Shown: positions 52,801 through 63,419 of the stretch, piece by piece | Position numbering within the stretch: position 1 is the stretch's first letter | How the letters are laid out: each line of letters begins with the position of its first letter | NCBI GenBank assembly: GCA_021234535.1 | Contig: CM037830.1 | Coordinates: 9,117,252 to 9,181,251 of the forward strand | Origin: Stichopus chloronotus | Lineage: Eukaryota > Echinodermata > Holothuroidea > Aspidochirotida > Stichopodidae | Direction of reading: 5' to 3' | DNA length: 64,000 nt | The notes under the pieces: generated by a model | What the model was told of the DNA's origin: nothing | What the model saw: only the letters and a program-made list of their open reading frames with translations | The model's database searches: none | Translations under genes and position numbers: made by a program

Positions 52801-55800
52801 CCATGGAAATTTTCTCCTTTTTTTTTAATTATCTGAATCAAATTTGACATTCTGTTCACATTGTAAAAATGTGACTTACATGACAAAAATATCAAAAAAG
52901 TATGTGGAGTGCTAGACAACAGAGAAAAAATTACTAGCAAATACAAAAGTAGGAGTGACATTTAAAACAACCTATCCACATTTCAAAATATGTTAACAAG
53001 TTACTCCATAATTATACTTACTTGAAAAGTGACTTAAGTTATGTCACGTAAGTCACAAAGGGTAGTGTGACTTACATGACGATTCAAAATTAAAATTTTT
53101 TTCTTTACTTCTCAGTGAAATAATGAAAGCACAGATCATTGTGCTAAGAGAGAAGAAATGCCTAAATATTTCATGTTCCTTTTTAATCCTTTTGAAGATC
53201 ATTTGTGGGCAGCAATGTGAAATTTGTCATTTTTTTTGGCAAAACTGGTACATACCATTATACTAATATGTGATTTTTGCTGTGTTGCATTTAGGGTCTG
53301 TGTTTACATTATTATGTATCATAAATTCTGAGATCAGCTGGAGAGCACAGAAAAAGAAAGGTTGATTGGAAAAACATTTTTCCTAATTTTTTTTTTAAGG
53401 GAAAGAGATGCGTGAATTATACTTAACTGGAAACTGAAGTTGCTACGACCTCCAAAAACTACTCTGCTTTCTCTGCTTTATCATTTCTTATCCATCTTAC
53501 CTCTAGATGCTGTGAAATGCCCAAATATTTTGAACCACTGCCATTTACTACAAACTTGAACAATCATTTCTTGAGAAAGTGATGTACTTGTGACTTCCAT
53601 GATGATCATTTGTGACTTTCATGACATAAAAAACCTTTACCGGCAAGCGCAAACATATTAAAAACTGGTTATGGTTTTTGTTTTGAGATGGCCTGATGTT
53701 CTCTTTCACTGATGAAAATTGAAGTTTACTAATATTATGCTGCACCTCACAGGATTTTGTTTTCCCTTTAAAAAGTTTGACTTCTGAAATTCTCTGCTTG
53801 ACATACAGTACTTGACAAAAATTTAGGGCACTGTGATTCACTCAGGGTGTAAAGTAACTGAGATTTAGGAAAGTCAGTAAACATGATTGTTGTGAACTTT
53901 TCAGATATAGTGCCTTCTCAGAAGACCAGATATTCTGAATTTTGTTTGAGAGGGAGACTGTGAACTTGCAATTTCCTCATATGCTGTGACTTATGCGAGA
54001 ATGTAGAATGGCCCATTATAGGAATTTGTGGAATCAAAATTTTCCCCCTATTTACACCCCAACCAAGACACGAATGACTACATGTCGTTTGAGTTTTTGC
54101 AGCTTGCAAAGGAGATGAGTTTTTTCCTTTGTCTTAAAGAGGCTCATTGAGTTGTTTTGTGTAATTCACTCAATTTTTCTAAACGGGTCAAGTTTCCTTC
54201 ACATACTTATGACAAACAGTCAAACTAAAAGGATCCCAAAGTTTTACATACATTGGAACATTAATGCGTGAGTAACCAACAGTTAAATTTGGTTTTGAAA
54301 CTTTTTGACCAGACATTTTCACATTAGTACATTCACATGCACACAACCAGAACGAGTAACGGTCAAAACTTCGAAATATTTGACAGTTTTCGTATAACTA
54401 TTGGATGTGAAACTTGATTAATTATGCTAATTGTGATTATTGTCCTGTGTTTGTATACTTCAAAATCACCGCAATCGTTACTGATATCAACTCAATGAGC
54501 CCTTTTAACAATGAAATGTGTGTTTTCTGACAATCCTGCTTCATAAATGTGGATTTTAATATCTTGGCAGTTTAAGTGTGCTTGAAACAATCCTTCTCAG
54601 TACTTCGCTAGATGAATGTTTTTCTTGTGTTTCTAATATTATGAGTGCGCTCCTCTGATAGGTTGATGCAGTTACTTTGTAAGAAGAAACATAACTACTG
54701 GATAGAACATCACAGCTCTTGAAAAAACAAGCAGATGTGGCCAATTCTAGTACCATCAGTCTATCTCAGAGGAAAGAAAAATTGTGCATCGATTTGTTTG
54801 TCAAAGCTCCTTTTGTAGAAAGTATCATGTGTTCACTATATTGACAAAAATGATTTTATTCCTATTGAACAGGTCACAAAGACATCCCTCTGGAAGTCGT
54901 CTTTTTTATGATATGGACGTAATTGTTGAACAAGATGTAAAACAACCGTTGTAGCGTTTTACAGCCATTTCAATTTGTGCTACTTCTCTCCGTGATTATT
55001 CAGCATGACTGAGCTTTGTTCATTCTTGGAGCATTCAGTTTCCCTTCTCTTTTGGCGACTTCCTTCTGCAGGGGCACTGAATAATGCAGCCGCTAAGAAA
55101 CTTGACTTGGAAGCATGGTTCCCAGGGTCAGGTGCCTACAGAGAGCTGGTTTCATGCTCAAACTGTACAGACTATCAGTCCAGAAGGCTACTTATCCGGT
55201 ACGGTCAGACGAAGAAGATGAATGCTCAGGTAATTGGAACTCACAAATTCAATCTTTTGGGAAGTGGGTCTTAGGGTGGGGCATTTTATACCTCTTATGT
55301 TCATTCTGTGTAGGAAGGTTGAGCTTCTGTGTAATTTGTTTGCATTGGTTTGGTTTGTGTCGGTGGACTCTGTGTCCTTACAATTCCCCTTGGACAATTG
55401 CTCCCTGACAGTTCCCCGGGAGAGTTCCCCTAACCCTTTCCTTAACCCTAACCCTTTCCATATTTAAAGGAATTATTAGGGGGGGAGTTATCAGAGGCAG
55501 AATGCAAAAAAGACATTGGGCGGGTTATTCCCATCTACTTTGTGGAGTTGTGACTCTTGACAACACAATTAGAGTCATAGAGCTAGGCCACTCACTGTTT
55601 TTTCCTTGCTACCTCACTTTCATCCCTGATTAATACCTGTCACCTGTCAGACCAATTTTGTCAATATTTTCATGTAGTTTTAAGTGTGGCAGCAGTGGTC
55701 CTCGCAACTGATCCTGTGAATGTCTTTCTACGCCTATAGTACTTGTTTTTATCTTTCAGACCGATTTTGTCCATATGCTGAATGCCACAATGTGTGCCAG

Positions 55801-56329
55801 CACCAGGGTCGTCTGCGCCATCTTAGAAAACAACCAAACAGATGAAGGAATAACAGTTCCAGAAGCACTCAGGCAGTACATGCCAGAAGGTATGTCATAG
55901 AATCACAATGTAGGTACAGGAAGAATTATTTTCACCAAAACAATGACCCAAAAGTCAGTTACAATCGAGATGTAGTGCGCAGACAATTTACAGTGGTTGT
56001 ATGTCATTCAAGTTGTGTGTGGGGTCCGTCAAGAGATAGGTGCTACTGAGAGTGGATGATTCTGTGAGTTTGAAATAGTCCCATTGACCAATGGGAGAGC
56101 AGTTTTGAGAATCAGTGAGAGCAGCTTGGAGAATCAATAAGAGCAGCTTGGAGAATCAATGCACTTTGTCAGTTTTCTTATCTCTCCTTTATTCTCTGCT
56201 TCAGGTTTAAACGAATTTATCAAATTCGTTAAACCGGCACCGATCGAGGAAGAGAAGGCAAAGAAGAAGCAGGGAGGCAAGAAAAAGAACAAGACCAAGG
56301 AGACGGAGAGCAAGCAGAATGAATCATGA
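37750..56329 (+). CDS. SARS1: Cytosolic seryl-tRNA synthetase, complete, eleven coding exons
   Basis: Join 37750-37885, 40140-40210, 42903-42989, 43900-44058, 44615-44755, 45075-45230, 48321-48542, 51339-51468, 55072-55229, 55760-55889, 56205-56329. This gives 1,515 nt: 504 residues plus TGA, against 514 in human. All introns are GT-AG and all phases agree. It charges tRNA-Ser with serine in the cytosol (class II synthetase; it also serves selenocysteine tRNA). N-terminal residues 1-130 form the tRNA-binding coiled-coil arm. The catalytic core holds the serine-binding TSEQP loop (272-276), motif 2 (FRQE 302-305 and FRVHQFEK 317-324) and motif 3 with Arg436. A Lys-rich tail (483-493) ends the protein. 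No disruption is seen. The start [20 protein letters not shown] aligns with the family start. Confidence 0.97.
40140..40210 (+). CDS. SARS1: SARS1 exon 2
   Basis: 71 nt: (L)[23 protein letters not shown]. The RxxADNLNK and NLCSK segments of the coiled-coil arm are clear. Acceptor ctttctag, donor AGG|gtatga, phase 0. Confidence 0.95.
42903..42989 (+). CDS. SARS1: SARS1 exon 3
   Basis: 29 codons: [29 protein letters not shown]. This corresponds to the KKEPVGDDE-type loop of the coiled coil. Phase 0 on both sides; acceptor tttttag. Confidence 0.94.
43900..44058 (+). CDS. SARS1: SARS1 exon 4
   Basis: 53 codons: [37 protein letters not shown]. It covers the end of the coiled-coil arm and the start of the catalytic domain (EIGNLLHP is strongly conserved). 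Confidence 0.96.
44615..44755 (+). CDS. SARS1: SARS1 exon 5
   Basis: 47 codons: [33 protein letters not shown]. It contains the SHVDL strand and the (V/A)GSRGYFLKG segment conserved in eukaryotic SerRS. Phase 0 on both sides. Confidence 0.96.
45075..45230 (+). CDS. SARS1: SARS1 exon 6: motif 1 region
   Basis: 52 codons: [20 protein letters not shown], then [20 protein letters not shown] and SQFDEELYK. The (Y)[10 protein letters not shown] segment carries class II motif 1 (dimer interface). Donor AAG|gtaagt. Confidence 0.97.
46430..47530 (+). repeat. Tandem repeat, unit about 145 bp, about seven copies
   Basis: In SARS1 intron 6. Each unit has, in order, ggtcccatgtgggccctttgg-like, cccattttatgaaattc, tgcaaaatgcttctcc, ctacagattctcttgtaca, and gtcataatgatactccatta. 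The ctaca core starts at 46584, 46714, 46859, 47004, 47148, 47287 and 47436, giving spacings of 130 to 149 with most at 144-145. Copies have diverged. No open frame is conserved between units. Confidence 0.88.
48321..48542 (+). CDS. SARS1: SARS1 exon 7: serine-binding loop and motif 2
   Basis: 74 codons. It holds [20 protein letters not shown] and then [35 protein letters not shown] is the serine-recognition loop, and FRQE with [10 protein letters not shown] is class II motif 2, which binds ATP. All catalytic residues expected in these motifs are present. Confidence 0.98.
50240..50900 (+). repeat. Degenerate copies of the ~145-bp repeat
   Basis: In SARS1 intron 7. The elements caaaatgcttctcctacaga (50661-50680), cttctacagattg (50534 area, 137 bp earlier) and ggtccaagggccca (near 50735) recur in the same order as in the intron 6 array, with more divergence. 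At least two and perhaps four units. Confidence 0.7.
51339..51468 (+). CDS. SARS1: SARS1 exon 8
   Basis: 130 nt: [44 protein letters not shown]. This is the conserved segment after motif 2. It ends TCAG|gttcgt, one base into the Gly codon completed in exon 9. Confidence 0.96.
55072..55229 (+). CDS. SARS1: SARS1 exon 9
   Basis: 158 nt: [63 protein letters not shown] and SCSNCTD(Y/F)Q are hallmark segments of the SerRS active site. Confidence 0.97.
55760..55889 (+). CDS. SARS1: SARS1 exon 10: motif 3
   Basis: 130 nt: [52 protein letters not shown](S)TR with Arg436 is class II motif 3. Ends GAAG|gtatgt, phase 1. Confidence 0.97.
56096..56161 (+). repeat. 22-bp tandem repeat, three copies
   Basis: Units at 56096-56117, 56118-56139 and 56140-56161, each agagcag then (tt/ct)t(t/g)gagaatca. 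The array ends 43 bp before SARS1 exon 11, inside intron 10. Confidence 0.9.
56205..56329 (+). CDS. SARS1: SARS1 exon 11: C-terminal tail and stop
   Basis: It encodes (G)[19 protein letters not shown], then [21 protein letters not shown] and TGA at 56327-56329. The FVKPAPIE strand is conserved in animals. The lysine-rich tail corresponds in position to the vertebrate C-terminal extension, which carries a nuclear localisation signal there. Confidence 0.95.
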
Positions 56330-59300
56330 GCTTCTCAAGGAGGATAAGCAAAAGGAAGAAGACAAAGTGTGAATCGATGTTGGTAGCATTGGCATGATGA
56401 CTGTAAGGTTTTGTTTACGTAAGGTCACCTGCTTCAGGTGAAAAGAGAGCTATTGCTATGGAGCATAATTTGTTTGGTACAAGGACACACCTCCTTAAAG
56501 TCACTTGCTGCGCTTTCTCTAGGGTGTCAGAGCTTCAGTGAGGACTTTTTTATGATCTTTCTCCTTTGGTTAAATCATGTCGAACTTAGTTGGATCACGT
56601 TCTGAAATCTAAGATTGATTATACCCTCAGTCTGCTCATGTGATGTGCAACTCTTATCAAAACAATATAATTGCTGGTGTTGAGACCATTTGGTGGACTC
56701 ATAAAGTTCCAAAGGATCCACAGATAGGCCTTTTGATTCTTTAAATTGCAGATATAGTAAAAAATAGCATTGTGTTATCACAGACGCCAAATTTTACATT
56801 ACGTGACCACTTCACTCAACGTGCTTTAAGATGAGTCTTTTGGTGAGCGCTGTAGAAACTCAAATGGCAGTGGGTGACTGCAAATGGAATCACCAGTCAA
56901 AATCCTTTGAACTTCTTTTGAGCAATTTCTGAAGTGTCATTCGAGTTTCCTAAGCCAAAAGAAATGTGTGTTTAAGTGTGAAATGCCATCACCTATACTG
57001 AAAGCATTCTATCGACAAAATGCTTAAGTTTACTAGACGCACAAATCCGCTGGTTCACTGAAGCAGCTAGTTTGTTGACTTAACTAAGGTGTCTCGGTTT
57101 GTGTCCACTGAGCCGTCAGTTCCTGTTTCCTGTTGACCTGTGCCGTATTGTAGTATTTATGATAGCCACTCTGTATGTATCAAACCTGTTCGGAGCCGCT
57201 GCCAGTGTAAAGGTTTTCCCTCACACAAAACAAAAATGTAAATGGAAATGTATGATTAGAAAAGTCACTTTTGGGCAAATGCTACGCACAGTCAGTGTAG
57301 AACTTGAAAAAGCTACCTTGACTGATGAAACTGTCTGCTTGAACCAGGGCTGAAATGTAATGGTCATCCAACCATCAGAGACAACTAAAGAGTCTTGTCA
57401 GGCAACCAAATCCATTCCTTCTGGTTATCAGATAGATGGTTAATTTTTGAAAGCAACTTTTCCCAATAGAAGTTGTAATAGTGTCGGTATCACCCATCAT
57501 TTCCTTTAAAAATCTATTTGGGATGCTCCATAACAACATTGGTCTGAATATGGAGGAGTCTATTACACTGTTGTATGTACATACAACAATCAGTTATGAA
57601 GAACAATGTCACTGCAAAAGGTTCAGGCTTGTGTCTTTCCGCTTGTCTTTTGTTTTCTGTATGGACTACCAAAATATATTTCGGATAACCAAATGAGGGA
57701 AGTTGTTGTCTGAAGGACAACTAAGAATTTCTGTGAAAATCAAGTCTGCGAACAGTCGTATAACTTTTGTGCAAGTTTTTTTTGTTAATCATAGACAAGT
57801 AACATTGCCCACGTTGAACCTTTAGTCATAGATCATACTACATGCTGTACTCAAATTCTGTGATTTTTCTAATATTGGTGCATGACAGTATTTCAAGGTT
57901 CATCCTCTGTATGTTCAGTATTACTTAAAAGATATTGTAATTCTTGGAGGCAGTCCTCATTTAGACCCACCTTTTAAAGTCTAACTTTTGGCAGTTCCTC
58001 TTTTGCAAAGGTATTACTGTACTGTATAACAGTGTTGTGCTCCCTGTTTGATGTCAAACCAGTTCTGTGGACATATTCATGGTGTATTTCAAAGCTACAC
58101 TGGATGACGACGTGATCGTAAAACATGTTCTTTTTTTTTTGTCAACTTAGAACCTACAGAGCTGAAATTTACTGAGGTCCTCTCTGGGACCAGAAGTGTG
58201 ACAAGTTGTGTAGCATTTCTTCATTTTGCAATATTGGACATGCATTCTTCAAGAAGCAAGCAAAGAATTTAATTTGACTTTCATGTCAGATAAATTTGAC
58301 ACTTATGCACCCTTGCAATCGACTTTCTTGTAGCGTCTTAATGCATAATGTTTAAAATGTATTCAATTTGAATCCCATTTGATGAGGTAACAGTTTAGCC
58401 ATCCTGTGGCACACAATCTGTAGGGCATATTTATTCCTGCTATTCACACAGATACAAATTTTAGGTTAAAATAAGGCTGAAAAGGGCAGGAATATTTTGT
58501 AACACATCTATGTATGCTTAAAGTAAATTTGACGGTTTCAAATAAGATTCCAATTACTTTTTGAGCTGCTCCACCATTTCATCTAGCCTTTTTCCTTTAT
58601 GCTCTCGCTTGTCACGGTGTTCCATTATCAAGCCTTTCCATCTTTTTCTGTGATGTGGAGGTCATAGTAGCATAGAAGCTTGCTATCAATTTTGTTTGTG
58701 AACATGTTGGTTTGGGGAAGACCCTTTTATTATTTTTTTTTTCGTTGTTCTGGGATTTACTCAGTTTCTGCTTTGTTGTTTTGATCAATCCAGTATTCTT
58801 TCATTTAACGATTAACGTTATATCTGTGAATTTGTTTTGAGCAAACTGCACCAACATCATCACAAATCTTTGAGAGGTTGAGTTGCATCATGTGTCCCTT
58901 GAAGTTCCCTCACTGGTGAGGCATCAAACCAGAATGAATGCAACTTAAATATCTGAGTCGTGGTCTGCGTTAGTCTCAAATTTACGGTCTGGTGTTTTGC
59001 TGCCTCCTAGTAGTATGCTAGTTTTCCAATGAGGGTGGAACCCTTTTGTTCTGTCCCATGTAACGACCTTTACTGCATAGAGACTTAATCTTAGCAAATG
59101 TCTCGGAGGAAGGCTAGAGGCTGATGCTTTTCAAGAAATTGTCTTTGAAATCTCACATGGATTGTTCTTGTTCAGCAAAGGTTTGATATTGTTAATACCA
59201 AGAACCTAGCCAGATCCCTGTCTAGCCAGACATACCAAGAAGAACATCTGTCCCCATGGAGTTGCTAATCAGTCACTGAATTTAAGTTCAGTGTTTACTG

Positions 59301-60084
59301 CTGACATCTAAGGAACGTTTGATAGAGAACTTAACGTCTGATATTGAGGAAGGTGGATGGGTGGGGACTGAGTGGGGGTGGGATGGATGGAGGTGAGGGG
59401 GAAATTTTTCTCTAAATATCTGAGCGATTAAATCATCAAGGCTACCAATTGGCAAACTTCATTCTTGCCTATCGTGTCTTTTGCTTTTTTAAAAGTTGGA
59501 GGATAGTATCCAGGTGATAGTCTTTGTACCTGAACAAAATTTGGCCAGATACCATATCTGAAAGCTTTGATGTACCATGGCATGTGCGTATATATATATG
59601 TCTCGCAGTACCATGGAATCTTTTTGTCCTCTCTGGAGTTCGATCTATCAATCAATCAATTCGGCAATGAGAATGTATGAAACTTTATGGTCACGTCGTA
59701 CACTGCAGGTCACAGCTTCATTAATATTCAGCGTATCTGTTGCCATTGTGCACCAAAGGTCATGAGTCTGTTTAACTCCTCATGAAATACTTCTCTTTTT
59801 TGAAGGAGTCTTCCTTTTAAGTTAACCGCAGACCTGTAGGATACTTTGAAACTTTCTGAATGTGAATGTCGACCACTCAAACTGCAAAGGAGCAACACAC
59901 TTGAATCCATTCAACTGATTTTTGGCAAAGCCTTGGTTTGGTGTACCATTTCTCATGTTGTATTTTAACCAAACTCTCTTTTCTCGTTTTTTTTTTTTTT
60001 TATTTCTGTCGCCCTTCTTTTTCTAAATTAAGGCTTGATAGTCAACTGTGACAGTTACATCAGTTCTAAAGCTGGATAAATAAA
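56330..60084 (+). other. Downstream region of SARS1, possible long 3' UTR
   Basis: No coding exon recognised. AATAAA is at 60079-60084; I saw no earlier AATAAA by eye in 56,330-60,078, though variant signals were not excluded. If it is the site used, the 3' UTR would be about 3.7 kb. It includes T-tracts near 58131, 58733 and 59988 and a G-rich tract at 59359-59382. Confidence 0.35.
60079..60084 (+). terminator. SARS1: Candidate poly(A) signal AATAAA for SARS1
   Basis: A canonical hexamer in gataaataaaac, downstream of the SARS1 stop. A weaker or variant signal nearer the stop may be the one used. Confidence 0.3.
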
Positions 60085-62549
60085 ACATAATGGATAAAAA
60101 ATGAGGTCGGGTATCTTTTGCAACAGCTTTTTCTTTCGTTCTGCCTTGTATTATTCTTTCACAGCTAAGAGTGCAAAGCATCCATACTGCGTGACAGATA
60201 CACCGAAAGAAAGTTAATTTACAAAAACTAACTCATTTGGTTTTCGTGTCGTCTGTAGTTCTAGGGTTTACAGTATAAATTAAACGAAAGTCCTGTCATA
60301 CAATGGAACCTTATTCGCTGTCAGTTTATCGACGTTCAACTTGAATAGCTGTAGTGTATGAGAAACACCAAGTGGCACAGGCGCATGGAGCAGGGGCAAA
60401 TTCCCCTACCTTCCCCGTCGGAAAAAAACTTCCGTTTTCGGGCAAATTATGAATACTTTTGACGTGGATAATCTGGATGAAATAAAAAGTGCCAACTTTA
60501 CGGGTTCATTTTAGGAAGATATCAACTTAAAACTCACTCAAACGTGATAGTGGTATTCTAACGCCACTCGACAACTTGAATCACGGTAGAGTTGGAATTT
60601 AGACATTTCACATTTTAAATGTTATTAAGTTGCCCCCTCAAACAAAAGTGTTTCCTTCCACCTATGCCAGGTGGTCGGTGAGGGTCGTCTTTATTGTGAG
60701 AAATATTTATGGGAAGTTGAGTGACGGTGAGGTCAATGAAACTACACATGCATTCGCACTTATTCTACTTAGCTGATTATTTTACGTCGACTACCACATC
60801 ACAATGTATTCGATCGCTAAGGAGAGCGAACTTCACAGACTCGTTTCAGAATTTTTCAGCTGCAAAAGTTAATTTCTAAGTTAAATACGTGGGGTACCTG
60901 ACCCTCAAAGGAATCTTGTGTAGAAAATTATTGGCTTAAATTCTTAATTTTCTCTCATATACTGTACTATTCCAGTATAATGTATGCAAGGAGTTGAGAA
61001 GAGTGAGGTGGGGGAGGAGTTTTCACATTTAAGAAATTATTTACTGGCGAGGTTTGAAATACTTTGTTTTTCATTGTCTATATTCTCCCCAAAATGTGGT
61101 TCGGGATAAAGAGGAAAATCTTGAGTTAAATGGTTAATAGGTCAACAGTAGCAAAGTTCAACATTCATAGTGATATACCTTTAAGAAACCTAGGAGCGTG
61201 CACACGCATGAATTGAGCTGGTTGACCACTTCTATTCAGTTGTACCACATTTGCGACAGCTGTAAAAAGATTGCCTTTTCTTTCAATTCCTATCAGCTTA
61301 TACCAGGATATATGGGCCTTCTTCTTTTTTCATTGATTATTATTCATTTACTTATTTTTTTGAATGGGAGGCGATGAACAATCTAAAGTCATTTACAATA
61401 ACCTATGTGGCTATTACAGAAGAAACGGTGATAACAGAATATCACCCCAATTCCCATTTTTTGGGGTCACACTGATTTACTTCAATCCTCACCGTACCTG
61501 TCTCATCACAACAAATGCACTTCCATCCACTGTATCAAAAATACTGGCGGAAAAAGCATCTGACAGAATCAGTCAGTGTAAAAGATTCCCTGCAATTTTT
61601 CTAGAGCTGATCCTCATTTTCAGAGTAAGGAGCTGATTCAATCGTGATTAACAGATCTATGGTGTGACTAAAGTAATACCGGAGACAGCTATCACACGGC
61701 TCTCACCAGTGTAATATGTAACAATAGACTTTGGGTGGATATGACTCGAAAACCAACATATACTTAGCTGTTATACTCTGTATACATCTTTTCTTTTGAC
61801 TGTGCAGTAAAATTCATTTGTTTTACTTCCGTTCTCGCATCACAAATTGAGTGCCTCCCTTCATCAACATGGCCTACGATTGCCCTCCCGCCAACCATTT
61901 TTAAGAACTTAGTAAAGGAGAACCCTTCCCTACGTTAGTCTCCAAAAGTTACGTCCCACTTTAGTTAGGGAATTGTGGTAACCCTTGATGCTTTGCTCAT
62001 ATCATACACTGTCATTTTGGTCTTTGTTAGAATTTGTGTCAGGGCTACGCGTGTTGTACATGTCATGCTTTGGATGAAATGCTAATTGAGTTAGTTTTTC
62101 TAGTTTTCTTCATAAATACTCAATCAACCGATCTGATTGACATGTCATCTTTACTTCTTTTTCCATTCTTTAAGGTCAGCTGGTCGATGAGACTTGAAAA
62201 TGTGTGACGAAAAATAGCTTTCTGGGTGCATTCATTTAGGCTCCGTTAATGTGCACTGTGAGCGTTTCAAATAGAAGCAGGCCATACCCTTTTTTCTTTT
62301 CATTGTAAAGCTTGATTCTGCAGAATGTCGGCATTTCTGCTGCACACATATTACGGCCATTCCGAAGGTACGAAAGACATCAGTGACAAACAAAGAGTGT
62401 TCCTTTAGGACATAATCACCGCACGTTGAATAAGTTCACTAATTGAAAATGCCACAGGGCAAGACCTGTAGGCAATTAAAATGAGCAGGGAATTCACTTT
62501 GCGAGCCAAAACATGCGTTTTATTATTCCAAGAAGGAGAAGAATGCCCG

Positions 62550-62566
62550 CCCCCCCCCCCCCCCCC
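62550..62566 (+). repeat. Poly(C) tract, 17 bases
   Basis: An uninterrupted C17 run; other C or G runs of 8 or more occur near 1510, 4975, 7471, 16120, 32754, 43660, 48770 and 63165. Confidence 0.95.
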
Positions 62567-63366
62567 GGATGGTAGCTGCACCATTGGGACTGCTTACCTA
62601 CGGTACCGCATTGTGCAGAAATGCTGACTTTCATACATTTCGAGGTTGAAATAATAAGAAAGACCTCACCGCTCCACTTGCAAATTTGGAAATTGATTGT
62701 TTGGGAATTTTGTCAATGATTGCTGGTACAGTTCAATGATTTTCAATGTATCCCAAGCTCTGTTTCTTCGATATTGTGTCCTGCTAGACAAAACCTCTTT
62801 TAAATATCTTTGTTGCCAAGGATGTAGGTGCGTGAATTACTTCGTGAACAGTACATATACATGCACGCTTGTGCGTTAACCTCGAATTTGAATGTGAAGC
62901 TGTACCGGCAGAGCTAGTTCCGTGTAGCAGCCCTCAATTACTTCTTTAACCTCTTGTAAATCCTAGACCTGTACGGTATATAGGCGTGATACAAGCTGAA
63001 GCTACCTGTTTCTTTGTCTACGGTGCTTTCAAATTATTTCTATAGGCCTTTTGGTTGACTGATAATTGCATAACGCTTAAAGTGCATGAACCTCAGATCC
63101 GCACACAGCCAGTGGCGTAACCAGGGGGGCCTAATCCCCTGTCAAATGTCTTGCTCCCGCTTACCCCCCCCCCCCAAAAAAAAATGAAACTCGAAGGCAA
63201 AAAATATAGGCCAAAATTTGTTTAAGACAGCAACTTCTCCAACTGTCATTGAAAGTACGGATGTTTAGTGTTTGCATGGAAAAGGTTACTGACAATAAAG
63301 AAGTTTTGAAATCTCTATATGACAGAAGTTTTGAAAACTTCAGAAACGTACAACGCAGAAGCTTAC

Positions 63367-63419
63367 CTATCCGAAAGTCCTTGCCATCGACGATATCGCT
63401 TGGAAGTTTTACCTCCATG
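63367..63419 (-). CDS. Weak candidate exon, unknown gene
   Basis: A 53-nt stretch between an actag acceptor and a good donor ATAG|gtaagc encoding MEVKLPSDIVDGKDFRI. The frame continues open on both sides, the polypyrimidine tract is poor and no family is recognised. At 63991 a second donor-like site (CATT|gtgagt) could end another exon that enters from the right edge. Confidence 0.2.

Noticed and set aside
61364..61636. 90-codon plus-strand frame in the right-hand region.
   Set aside because: No domain, no start context, no splice support and low-complexity AT-rich surroundings; likely chance.
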